Shown here in pieces: positions 24,563 through 35,268 of a stretch of DNA of 64,000 nt. The translations under genes and the position numbers were made by a program. The stretch's first letter is position 1; each line of letters opens with the position of its first letter. The stretch is from Dichomitus squalens LYAD-421 SS1 (taxonomy: Eukaryota > Basidiomycota > Agaricomycetes > Polyporales > Polyporaceae). The notes beneath the pieces are model-generated. The model saw only the letters and a program-made list of their open reading frames with translations, did no database searches and was not told where the DNA came from. The stretch is from positions 1,440,604 through 1,504,603 of the forward strand of contig NW_006766885.1 of NCBI RefSeq assembly GCF_000275845.1, read 5' to 3'.

Positions 24563-26029
24563 GACAGTCAGTCAGGACGAAGAGAGCACAGAGGTTCCGA
24601 GGTCAGAGAACAGAGAGAAGAGACGCACCGGTCTAGGACTTGAGCTGTCTACATAACTAATATAGGTGGACGAGCGCGAGGTGGCACTACTCTCGGGAAC
24701 ACATCCAACATTGCGGCGAATGCCAGGCTCCTTCGGGCTTCTTCTTCTGCCGGGAATAGCCGCCCGATCGGCCACACGTCTGCACGCCAAATTCAACATC
24801 TCAGTCTCGATGCGTCCAATCCCGCTTATCCCATCGAGCTCTTCATAGTGCTACGGCTCAGGCTGAAGCACATGTTCTGCATGTTCTGCAGTTGTCCTGC
24901 AGACACCATACCGGCGGCCTAGGATCCTTAGTCCGACGCTAAGGGGTGTTCTGGCCCAGGCCCGGGACTAACTTGGGGCCTCAGGCGTCGAATACAAGTA
25001 CTACCCACACTCTGGCGTGGTCGAGGTCGCCGACTGCTTGCCTTCGGAGACTACCTTTGCGCCGACTCGCGTCTTCAGCCTCTGTACCTGCGGTGATCAT
25101 CGATTCGATTGACTTCGCGCCATTCCCCCGACTCCGCACCCTCCCCGTGGCCTCTTTCACCCAAAGTTCATCTCCCGCAACCGGAGCGCCCCTTTGCTTT
25201 CAATACAATTACACCATTCAAGCTTGACATGCTGGCAGCTCCTCGGAGCCCGGATCGTAACTCTGGACACCTGATTGGCACTGACTGTCGCACGTTGCAA
25301 CGTTTCTCTCAGATACTCCGACAGATCTCATCTGCGAAGATGCGCACTTTACTGTGCGGACTAATAATGCGTATCGCCAAGCGATCACAACGTTTGTAGC
25401 AACGGTCGCAGCTCAGATGATAAACCATCGTGAGTGTAGCACATATAGCGGTCGCCGTGAAATGCTGACCTACTAGTCCCTTCATGCCGTAGATTGACAA
25501 GTGGTTATGCGACCCCGAGCTGCTCGCTTTGCCAATTGGGCCAGCTTAGAATATCCTAGCCATAGAGAGCTTGTCCTCGAAGCCGATCCCATCAATGTTA
25601 TACGGTATGGGTTAATGACAATGTATCACGACGCTGTACTACTCATTGGCCCCTCAGAGACCGACAACGTGTTCAAGGGCTCAGCTCGCTTTCCTGATGC
25701 AGAACACAGAGCTCTATACGGAGCGCATCGAGAAGATCATCGATATACTGAGACGCTTCCATCTTTCCAGCCCAACAAATTCGACAGTGGGTCTTCAGTC
25801 AGATAATATCAGGACGCTGAACCGGTGAAGATATGACAGGGGAGGCGATCGTCGTCTGTAGCCAGAACTTGACCAAGCTCCCCTGAACCTCATCCTGCAA
25901 TATCCTTCTCCTCCATCGGGCACATCCGATCTTCCTGCACCAGGCCCTAGATCAGGGAGCTCATGACCTACGTTCCTCAGAACGATAATGTGGCTTGCTC
26001 ACAATGATTTCGGGATCAGGACAGTTCGC
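24563..26029. other. Gene-poor stretch upstream of F-box gene A
   Basis: The first few hundred bases must hold the promoter of F-box gene A, which reads leftwards. I see no TATA box. Short frames further right, such as one around 25646-25828 with ERIEKIIDILRRF, show no domain. They might be worn N-terminal sequence of the WD40 relic that follows, but this cannot be supported. Confidence 0.4.
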
Positions 26030-26870
26030 CATTGCTGAGACAGGTGGAGGAAAGTCGGGTTATCTCTTGTGCAGATCACATCGTTGGACATGACGCCCGG
26101 GCACGCTTCCTCGCCTATTCCCCACACAGTGAAATGGTCGCGACATGGACGAGTGACAACACTACTATCCTCACGAAGAACCCGACGAAGTTCACAGGAG
26201 TGGGCAGCCCGCGCTGGTGATATCTCATTGGCGTTACCCCTACGGTCGATGTTTAGCTTCCGCCGCGATCTGGATTTTCAATGGAAGGGCACGCAAAGCC
26301 GCAGCACTCGAAGGGTACAGCAGGATGGTCCAGAGTTGTGCCTGGTGCTCCGACGGCACCATGATAGCTTCCGGATACTTTAACGGGAAGGTACGCCTCT
26401 GGAACGCTGGCACGACACTGCATGTGCTGGGCGACGAGCTGGACCGTCCACCAACCTAGTTTGTCCGCTTTCCTCCAGACGGACGTTGGCTGGCTTCCTG
26501 ATTTGCTCCGTGCTGCCCACATTCGATCCTATGAGCATACGTTGCCTCTGACGACTGCACGGTCAGACTCTGGCATGTTGAATAGGAAGACCCATCTCTG
26601 TATTCTAGCGACCTACGGCAGAAGGACAAGCGGTCGCTATCTCACCGGAAGGGAAGCTTGTGTTCTTCGCGTCGGACGACGGGACATCCAAGATTTGGGA
26701 CGTAGACAAAGTGAGCTTGGTCTGGTCACTGGGAGGATACGCTGCGCCCGTCTACATATACAACACATTCCTCTCCGTGAGGAGAATGTGTCACACCGTC
26801 CAAGAGGGATGGATCTGTGCGGCTGTGAAAGGCAAGTGTTGGGTCGTGTGCCACGGCATTTGTTGAGCGC
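26030..26870 (+). pseudogene. Decayed WD40-repeat gene
   Basis: Recognisable WD40 repeats are spread over different frames and separated by stop codons. One frame has FLAYSPHSEMVATWTSDNTT before a stop near 26218. A second has CAWCSDGTMIASG followed by GKVRLWNAG, then a stop near 26457 and FVRFPPDGRWLAS. A shifted frame at about 26541-26585 gives VASDDCTVRLWHVE directly followed by a stop. A last block near 26636-26735 reads ISPEGKLVFFASDDGTSKIWDVD. Short introns could explain a single frame change, but not the stops lying inside and between repeats with no good splice sites. It is best read as a broken gene of the beta-propeller type; what sat N-terminal of the repeats is not visible. Confidence 0.7.
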
Positions 26871-27624
26871 ACTTGCCGCGTGAAGCACGCAGCTTTCTCT
26901 CCCGACGCTGGCGTATGGCAGAGAATGGAACGGCGTTCAATCGAAAGTGGCGTATATGTCTCCCCATCATTGCACTCTCTCCATCATCAATCAGTACATT
27001 GATTTGCTCCTACAACTACGTGTCGCGTTGCCTCACCTCTATGGTACACTAAGCACGCCTCCTCTCACTTGGGTCCCGCGCCCATACTGTTCGATGAGTC
27101 GCCCCTGTCCAAATGAATTTCTCCCAATTCGTCATCGAGGCCAGGCTTAGCCTATCAGGCGTTCTCATCTCATTGAGAGGGAATATTACGGGACCTTTTA
27201 ACTTGATGGTTCGTTGTCCTTCTAACGTCACAACTGGGCAGTCTCCTTACGTATCCTAGTACTGAGCCTTTGGACCAAAGCAAGAGTAGATGCTTCAGCC
27301 GCCGATGCAGCACAACGTGTGAGGCTGTGTATACCTTGCGGAGAGCAGAGAGCTCGTCCGGTTTGAGATGAGCCAATATTTGATGCCATGACCACTTTTG
27401 GTCGGACATACAAGCATACTAGGACACAAACGCCGCTTCCCAGCGAACTCCGCAACACATTTTTGCACGGCGACCCAGACTAGAGACCTCCAAGATGCAT
27501 CCAAATAACTACAAGTACAGTCTATTCGCAGCGGCAGCTCAACCTCCGAGTATTTATGACCCAAACCTCCACATTAAACAAAAGCAAACACGCCCCAACT
27601 CAACCGCACCAGCTACGCACCTCC
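26871..27624. other. Spacer between WD40 relic and ELL gene
   Basis: No conserved coding sequence is visible. The right-hand part is downstream of the leftward ELL gene and should contain its 3' untranslated region. Confidence 0.4.
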
Positions 27625-30175
27625 TCACTCCATCACCGGCGTGCCGTTCTCCACCTTCCCACCCAGCCTCTCGATCTCGTTGGACACCTTCTTCATCTCC
27701 TGCACAACCGCATCAATGTTGTCCATGAACGCCTTCAGCACCTCCGGCACGAGGTCCTCCATGTCCTCATCGCTCGGTGCGCTCTCCTCCCCCTGCTCGC
27801 CCTCGAGCCGCTTGAGCATGCGCTGGATCCGGTTGCGGCGCTTCGTCTGCTCCCCATACAGGTCCAAGTATGTGCTGTAGCACGAGCGGTAGTACTTCCG
27901 CAACGACGCGAGGTCGGACGGGAGCGGGCGCGGCTTAAAGCGCGGGACGTGCACCTTCGACAGCCGACGACGCTTCGCCGGGGGCTCTGCGGAGGGCGAG
28001 TCGCGGTGCGCTGTGGGGACGGCAGTGCGCGGGCGTGACACTGGCACGGACGTCTCGGACTCGTCCTGGGAGGAAGACGTATATATGGGGGACCTCCGCT
28101 TGGACTTGCCAGAGGGGCGCGAAGGCGCAACAGCTTCGGTGGCTTTGGCGCTCTTCACGCTGGAAGAGGAAGAAGAGATTTGGTGCTTCTCGGCACCGAC
28201 CGGCTTGGGGGGTAACGAGGGACGAGGAGGAGAGAACGAGGACGAAAGAGGCGAAGGCTCAGTCTTGATTTTCTGACGCGGCGGGGCCAGAGGAGAGGGT
28301 TCGCGGACCACCGGCTTCTTCGGGAGAGATAGATCCCTGCTGCGAGCTTTCTCGGTCGAGCTGGGAGGCTCCGCATCCAGCTTGCGTTTCTTCGACGAAC
28401 TGGCACTGAGCGAGGGCTCCCGTTCCGAGTACTCAGAATCGTTTCCGTCCTGTGGCGGCTTCTTGCGCTTGAAGGAAGGTAGAGGTGCGGATGCGGGGAG
28501 GATGGGGAGAGGGGATGCGCGCTCCTTCTCCTTGACACGAAGCTTCTCCTCAGCTGCGTGGTCACGCTCACGGACGCGCTCTCGTTCGCGCTCGCGCTCC
28601 TCTCTTCGGCTCTCAGCAGCGCGAGAAGTACCCGCCGAGGATTGAGCTTCCTTCTTCCGTATTTTTGCAGCAGCGGCGGAAACCGAAGCGGACCGCGACT
28701 CCTGTGTCTGAGGGGGAGCGATGGGTGGAAGAGGCTTCGCAGAGCCTGACGGCTCCGGCGCAGAGCGCTTGCTCTCGCGCGCATCCACAGGCCCGGCTTT
28801 CTTTGGAGGAGGAGGGAGGGGCGAGTGCGTGCGACGCTCCGTGGGAGGAGTAGGCGATGGCTTCACTTTGAAGCCCGAACCAGGTAACCTGCGCCCCATC
28901 GTGGGTCTGCTTGCAGACATCGGCGTCCCGGCCGCGCTCCCCTCGTCGACATCTCGGCTCTTCGCCTTCGCGCTCCCGCTCTCGTCCTTCGACGGGATCG
29001 CGATGTCCAAGGGCCTCTTGCGCGTACCCTCTCCCTTCGCCTTCTTTGTCGAGTTCTTCGTCATGACCACGCCATTCTTCTCCGGGGCCGGAGCGCTTGG
29101 GCCCGCAGAACCAGACGCCGCACCGGATGCGATGCGGTGTCGAACATTGTTCCAGATGGGGTCCGACTCCGGTATCTGCAGAGCCTTGAATACCAGCCGA
29201 GCCTGTCGGGACAAGCCCAACCGTTCCTCTTCGCTGAGCTTGGGGAAGGTATACGGCCGTACTTCGCGCCATGACTCGCGTTGTAAATGCCACAATGGCG
29301 GTCCGCCAGTATCGCCCTTCTTCACCGGCATCGGTTCCGCGACCTGATAGCACACATGTCACTCGAATCAGCATGGGATGACACATACTAGTTTACTGAC
29401 CTGTCGTATGAGAGCCTCATACTTCCTCTCCTGCTCTTCGGTACGGTCCTTTCCACAGCACGCATCCAACGTTTTCGACATGGTCCGTGGCTCGAGAGCG
29501 AGGAAGTGTATGATGCGTTCCCTTGTCTGCTGATCGGCCGCCGACAAGGATGAGGACGACGCAGCCGTGTGTACATCCCGGCTGGGGAGCGGCGATGGCT
29601 TCGAGACTGGATAACTTTTAGCCTGGACGGACACCCGACTAGCAGCGCCCGTCTTCTTCTTGGTCCCGGTCTTCGAGTTCGAGTAGGACAGATCGGGCGG
29701 AGTGTCGAGGTATTTGGTATGGCGCTCTGTGCGCTGCTTCGCGGCCTCCAGCGTGCGGTCGCGGACGGACTCCTCGACCTTCTCGTCGAGCTGCCTCTCG
29801 ACTCTGAACTTGCCGATCACGCTGCCAAAGAGCTTGAGTGGCGCCCTCGGCTTCTGCGCCGACGGCGTCCGGAGATAGAGCTCGTGGTTATGAGCATTCT
29901 CCCTGGATGGCTGCACAGGGAAGAACGTGCCTCCGATGTAGAGACCCTAGCACACGGATGAAACCACTGTGATGCTATGCAAGAGTATGAAGAATGCGTA
30001 CTGGGGCATTTCCGAAATTGAACTCGAGGCTTGAGTGAGTCTCGGGGTCCTGAAGCGCTTCGAACGTCTCCTGCGTCATGCGAATAAGCATAGCCTGCTT
30101 AGGCTTATAGCCCAGAGGATCCCCGGGTTGGCTGGAGCCCTGGAGAAGGACGGTGCTGTTCGCCGGGAGAGGCAT
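27625..30175 (-). CDS. RNA polymerase II elongation factor ELL-like
   Basis: ELL proteins bind RNA polymerase II and suppress pausing. Start is the ATG at 30175 (MPLPANSTVLLQG), with introns near 29950-30003 and 29348-29400 and a long last exon. The N-terminal half shows the ELL domain: PKQAMLIRMTQETFEAL, LKLFGSVIGKFRVERQLDEKV, then RERIIHFLALEPRTMSKTL, which parallels the RxRVIHLLALRP block of animal ELL, and LWHLQRESWREVRPY. A long disordered, Ser/Pro/Lys-rich linker follows. The C-terminus (LASLRKYYRSCYSTYLDLY, then RNRIQRMLKRLEG and a helix ending MKKVSNEIERLGGKVENG) resembles the occludin-homology helical domain expected in ELL. Total about 800 residues. The ELL call rests on these two ends; the middle gives no information. 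Confidence 0.82.
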
Positions 30176-33051
30176 TGCGGATTGACTAGTTGGTGAGTGG
30201 TTGACTGGACAAGCTCAGTGGCGTCAAAGACGGGCTTCGTGTGGCGTGGCGCAGCAGACCACTGGGGAGGTAGGAGAGGGAGAGGAAGGAGAATGGCGGA
30301 TGTCAGCCCCGCGTTGTGCGCAGACCTAAGAGCTCCGTCCTGGACAATAAGGAGGACAACGGAGCTGAATGCGCAGGGCGGGGGCGGGATGTCGAGGAGG
30401 AGGACAGAGCTGTGGCGAGGCCCAAGCCATGGCACAGCCGACCATAGATCATATCGCCCACGTGTGAATCAGACGCTAGCTCTACAGCTCCCAGAAACCT
30501 TCGCGGAACTTTCCTGCTATGCATTCCAGGCACTCTGCTCCAGCTCGCAATATTGCCAGGCACCGGTCACCTGGCAAGGTTCTACTATACCTCTATCATC
30601 AATGAGGCAGGCAGTGGGCAGTTCAAGCTCGAAGATGGTGCGAATGACGAAGCACCATGGCACGGGACACAGCCAATTGACGATATCACCTAAGTGTCTA
30701 GCGACAGCGTCCTTTCACGAGTCTTGAACAGCTTGGCAGGATCTCGCACGCCTGTGCCACCAGACTCCGGTGATTGTAAGGCGCGAAACGACGATGACCA
30801 TATCGCCGGACGTCAAACGCAGGTGGGCAAGACATGCTCTAGGTCGTCGTCCTGATCTGCACAGCTGATCGCACAGGTGGCCATGTCCAGGTCTGCATCT
30901 TGAATGCTGTGTCCTCTTGGATGCCCCACGAAGAGAACCACTCATGCGCACCATAACTCAAGGGGTCTGATGGTAGCCATGCAGAGTCCGCAAGCCTGAG
31001 TCTCGGATCAGTCGAGCCTTCCGCAGGTTAGCATCGTCAACCTCTCCAAGTCACCACTAGGCAATCATTCCTTGCAACACGCACCTCCACTGGCCTTGGT
31101 ACACAGGAACGGGTATTGATTCGAAATCTGCGCGCACAGCTGCGGAATTACCTCTGCAAGACGTCCAGCCGACCAAAGTTCGTCGCGTAGCTTCAGGAGC
31201 TAGCATAATATCCCTTAGGGGATGCCATTCGCTCAAAGTTTGTCTGGTTGACAGATTAGTGTTTACATGCCACCGATTTCCCGGGGGTAAGTAAGCTTTA
31301 TGTTGCTTCTTGCTTGCTCATAATTCGGACATCGGGTATCTGCCTAGGTCGCTGACTGAGCATATGAATTGAGGGGGTGGTGCTCCGAAATAGTCGGAGA
31401 GGGACAGCTCAGCCTTCTGCACGCATACAGGGAATTTTGGAGACTAATATGCCATGATACGCCCGGTGACTAGGTTTAGGATTCGATATCAGCCGCTTCT
31501 ACTTCATGTCTCCGTTGGTGGCTGGCGACGGCCCTATGCGGATATTATGCGGCCTCTTGAAGTATGTATTGGCCGATCAACTTAGTAAAGACGACGATGC
31601 AGTCGTCGACTGTACCGCCGCTTTCCTGCTGCTGGGCAATAATGAGGGCACCTTCTTTCCCTTTAAGCCGGACAAGCCTTGGGACTGCTGCGACTGGCAT
31701 GCAGTCGATGCCGGGTTCCGTGAGTTGAAGTCGATGTGGACGGCCTTGTCGCCTGGGGTGACGATATAGCGTTTCGATATCCGCCCACCGTGACACTAGC
31801 TCCTATAACGTTGTTCTCTCAACGAAGTACCCCTTGGCTTCTTGTCCACTCGCTTTGGCGAACGTTTACGCGCCTTTGGACGCCCATGACTAGCTTTGCT
31901 AGGTTTTGCGAAGCCTTGCACACCCTTGCACAATCTTCCGTGCGGGCACTTAGGCCCGACGCAGAACACGTTCTCACGTCTCTTGCACGAGTTTTCTCAG
32001 ACTTGGACCATCGCACCATCGTGCAGACCACCCACTTCTCTGTACATCACTAGCCTCCCATATCAACTAACGACCCTTTTTATGGGCTCGCTTGGCCATG
32101 GACCGGTTGGAAACTGTATGTCGAGTAACCCTATCCTGGATCGACCGGCTATCCGATCCTAGGCCATCGCAAATCCGCATAAGAGGGGATTAAGCGCTGT
32201 CCCAAGGACCGGATATGTACTCACTTATGTGAGCTTTTCCGATCCCCCGACGACATCACGAACGCGAGGTACAATGCCCAGGGCAATCGGAGTTCGGGAG
32301 TTTTCGCGATAGGCTGGCCGCCGGAGAACGTGGCGACAAGACGACCGTTTTTTAAGCGCTGAGCTGCAGGCATGGTCACGTCTTCATCATACTTAACACC
32401 CAGGAGACGAACATTCATCAACATGATCGAAAGAAGCTGTCATCGAAGCACATCCGACAGACTCTGCTGCAAGTGTGTGGCGCGGTTCTTGGTAATCATG
32501 TGTTTGGCGATCAGTTTGCGGGGGTTGTCTGCGGCCAGTGCACGACATACTTATGTGGGACATCGACGGATGTGGTTGCTGGGCCAGAAGGCCAAGCAGC
32601 GTGACATTACATGATGGCACTGAGTGTGAGCACAAGAGTGTCTGTTTTCGCTCCTCCATACGCCTCGGCCTCGGTCACCGGACGACCCTCCCTGAAGTCG
32701 CTACACAACGGTTGTTGTCAGTGAGATCAGCCCTTAGTTACCCAATTCATCACGCTGATGGTGCTAACTTTCACGAGGCGCAACGGCGAACCTCTCCCGA
32801 AGATGTTCTGCACCCAAGGGTGTCGATACTCGTGATGGCGATAGGGTGGGGTCGCAGCAACGTTGGCTGGATCGCAGAGATTGTCAGCGCGGTTTGGCGG
32901 GGCTCTCGAGTGATTGCAGGTGATTGCCTTGGTTGTGTAGCGCATCAGGATCATTGCTATACGGTGGCTGTGGTATATCGAACATCTTGCCCGCACGGTG
33001 AGCGCTGTGTTCCTGAGAAACATAACCGTAAGCCAGATGATGCGCGCCCTG
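30176..33051. other. Long stretch without a recognisable gene
   Basis: Roughly 2.9 kb hold only short frames on both strands (the longest near 32538-33056 and 31506-31769), without domains, exon chains or conserved motifs that I can name. The left part must contain the ELL promoter. I looked for long terminal repeats, inverted repeats, reverse transcriptase and transposase motifs and saw none, so a mobile-element origin is only a guess. Confidence 0.5.
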
Positions 33052-33060
33052 CATAAAAAG
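33052..33060 (+). promoter_or_regulatory. TATA-like element of the secreted lectin-like gene
   Basis: The site reads CATAAAAAG and is followed by a pyrimidine-rich tract (about 33080-33140) and then the start codon at 33272. The arrangement of TATA, CT-rich tract and start is common in well-expressed fungal genes. The distance to the ATG, about 210 bases, implies a long leader. Confidence 0.45.
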
Positions 33061-33271
33061 CTTGGCCTTCCCGAGCTGGACTGCAGTCTCTTTCTCCCCC
33101 TCCGGCTCCTCTCGCTGACTCCCGCCTCTTGACGAGGGTTCCTTTGCACGTTCATTCTTTCACTTTTTGCGGCTAGTCCCTCTTTATCCACGCACAGTTA
33201 CGCTCTACGCATCGCTCAAGCAGCTCGACACTCTTTACTGAACATACCCAGCTCGACACTATTGTTATACC

Positions 33272-34904
33272 ATGCATATCGTCTCTGCCGTGTCTACTAG
33301 CCTGCTTCTGTGCGGTGCGCTCACCCGTGCCTTCCCCTTGAACCCTCGTCTCGTCACACTCGACCCCGCCGCCACCGCTGAGGCGCAAAAGCGCGACGAC
33401 ACCGCCACCCGCGCGTTCTCGTCCACCGAGATCAAGACCTCGGACGGCCAGTGCCTCTTCGTCGTGAGCGGTTCCGGCGACTTCCGGAACAACCTCACGC
33501 CCGTCCAGGTCGGCGCCTGCGATGGCTCTGACGGCCAGAAGGTAAGGCGGCTCGCTGTTTACGGCATTCTTCTTCATTAATTCGTTCTATTCATCGTACA
33601 GTGGGATGTCATTACAGCCGGCGTGCACAACGACCAGCCCGGACAGGCCCTTATCGTCAGCTCTCTGGTAGGTCCATCATGACATGGTACTAGGGAAGGG
33701 TGTGTCAATGAAGACATGGTGTATAGACCCAGGCCTGCCTGAACTTCGACCCTCGTCGCGCTGCCGGCAACCAGGTCCTCCTCTTCTCTTGCGGTGGTCG
33801 TGCGGATGGTGGTAAGAACAATTTCCCTTTCGGGCTCGTAACATGAGATCAAACCACCTATCATCGCAGGCGGAGCTGTCACTAACTCGCAACTCTTCGC
33901 GTTCACCGGCGGTGCGGGCCCTCTCCCGCTCGTGCCTCAGAACGGCAACGGCCAGACGCTCCTCACCGTCACCAACGGTCTCCTCGACCAGACGTCTGGC
34001 TCGGCTGCCCAAGCCAGCGGCAACGAGGTGAGCATGACCTAGTGCAACTACATCGCAAAGGCTGATAGCACTCGTGTTTCGTGATGTACTTTAGCTATTC
34101 ACGTTCGGCGACAATGGCGCCGCCCCCTCCGCGGCGACCACGTCTGCGGCTGCTACGTCAACTACCGTTAGTGCCACGAGCGCGCCCTCGATTACCCCGG
34201 CTCCGACGTCGACCACGGCCTCTGCGACGACGACCGGTCCTGTGAGCGTCTCTCGTGCTGGTGTCGTGCTCAACCCCTCCGCCGCTGCTGAGGCCAACCC
34301 TCGTGACAACACCGCCACGCGTGCGCTTTCTAGCGTTTCCATCAAGGTAAGCATACACTGTCAGCTCCTCCACCCGCTCTATTTCGAACCTGACATCGGA
34401 TCGCGTTTGCACACAGACGAACGACGGCAACTGCTTGTCGGTTGACGCCACCGCTGGTGACTTCCGCGAGAACCTGATCCCCATCCAGGCGAAGGCGTGC
34501 GATGGCAGCGATGGCCAGAAGTGGGACGTCATCACCAAGGGCGTGCACAACGATCAGCCCGGCTTCGCGCTCATCGTCAGCACGCTTACTCAGGGGTGCA
34601 TGAACTTCGACCCCCGCCGCGCCGACGGCGACCAGGTCATCCTCTTCTCGTGCGGTGGCCGCGCTGACGGCGGAGGCGCTGTCACCAACTCGCAGGTATG
34701 CATACCTTGTATGTCATCGGTTCGGATGCGGTAACTGATGTGGGCTCGCAGCTCTTCACGTTCAACGGCCAGGCGACGAACATTCCCATCGTGCCCCAGA
34801 ACGGCAACAACCAGACGATCTTCACGGTCACCAACGGCGCGCTCGCCCCCGTTGCAGCGTCGCCCGACAGCGCATCTGGCAACGAGCTGTTCACGTTCCA
34901 ATGA
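33272..34904 (+). CDS. Secreted protein with two tandem ricin-B-like halves
   Basis: The ATG at 33272 opens a signal peptide (hydrophobic VSTSLLLCGALTRA, cleavage near residue 20). A dibasic KR before DDTATRAFSS looks like a Kex2 site. The mature chain holds two copies of one domain of about 150 residues. Each has a DGxCL motif, then an ACDGSDGQKWDVI block (a QxW motif of beta-trefoil lectins), GVHNDQPG, LNFDPRR or MNFDPRR, LFSCGGRADGGGAVTNSQLF, a PQNGN motif and a final GNELFTF. A Ser/Thr/Ala-rich linker joins the halves and is probably O-glycosylated. About seven short introns; some positions differ between the two halves. The carbohydrate-binding idea comes from the ricin-B-like pattern and is moderate; ligand unknown. 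The protein could act in the wall or outside the cell. Confidence 0.85.
33398..34904 (+). repeat. Internal duplication of the lectin-like domain
   Basis: The first copy runs from the TATRAFSS motif to GNELFTF at about 34105, and the second from TATRALSS (about 34315) to GNELFTF at 34901. Long blocks match almost exactly at protein level, including DNTATRA/DDTATRA, KWDVIT, GVHNDQPG and CGGRADGGGAVTNSQ. The close match suggests a fairly recent duplication or continuing gene conversion. Confidence 0.85.
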
Positions 34905-35268
34905 GGAGCATCATCATCATCAAGTGGCATTGTTCGGAAGTTTGAGCGCATGGGTGGACGGAATCACAACTGGAGTGGATAATTTATTCTTTTTATATCA
35001 TGGCCAGGATATGTTCCTGTACGTGCTGCTCGACCGGTTCGGCAATGTCATGGTTTCGGAGGGACACAACCAGAGGAATGCTTGCGGTGTGAATCACTGT
35101 GAGGATGCGAATAATGGTATGAAACACGAAGAGCCGAACGGCAGGTAATACAAGTGTGATAGAGGACATGCTGAACATGACGTAGGCGGCTTGGATGTCC
35201 TGTGTAGACGCATTGGATTCATATGATCGAGTGTGAGTGCAGCCCGTCATCCGGTCACCTGTTATCCG
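34905..35268. other. Convergent 3' region, lectin-like gene to F-box gene B
   Basis: Two genes end towards each other here. No conserved frame or repeat is visible. Confidence 0.45.

Noticed and set aside
25600..25830. A short helical frame (ERIEKIIDILRRF) as a possible sixth family member or the N-terminus of the WD40 gene
   Set aside because: It has no F-box, no cysteine motif and no splice link to the WD40 relic.
27700..29386. Long plus-strand and alternative minus-strand frames opposite the ELL gene
   Set aside because: They are shadows of the long last exon of the ELL-like gene, which has a continuous frame with family motifs at both ends.
30176..33051. Possible retrotransposon or DNA transposon remnant
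   Set aside because: No reverse-transcriptase, integrase or transposase motif, terminal repeat or target-site duplication was visible by eye.
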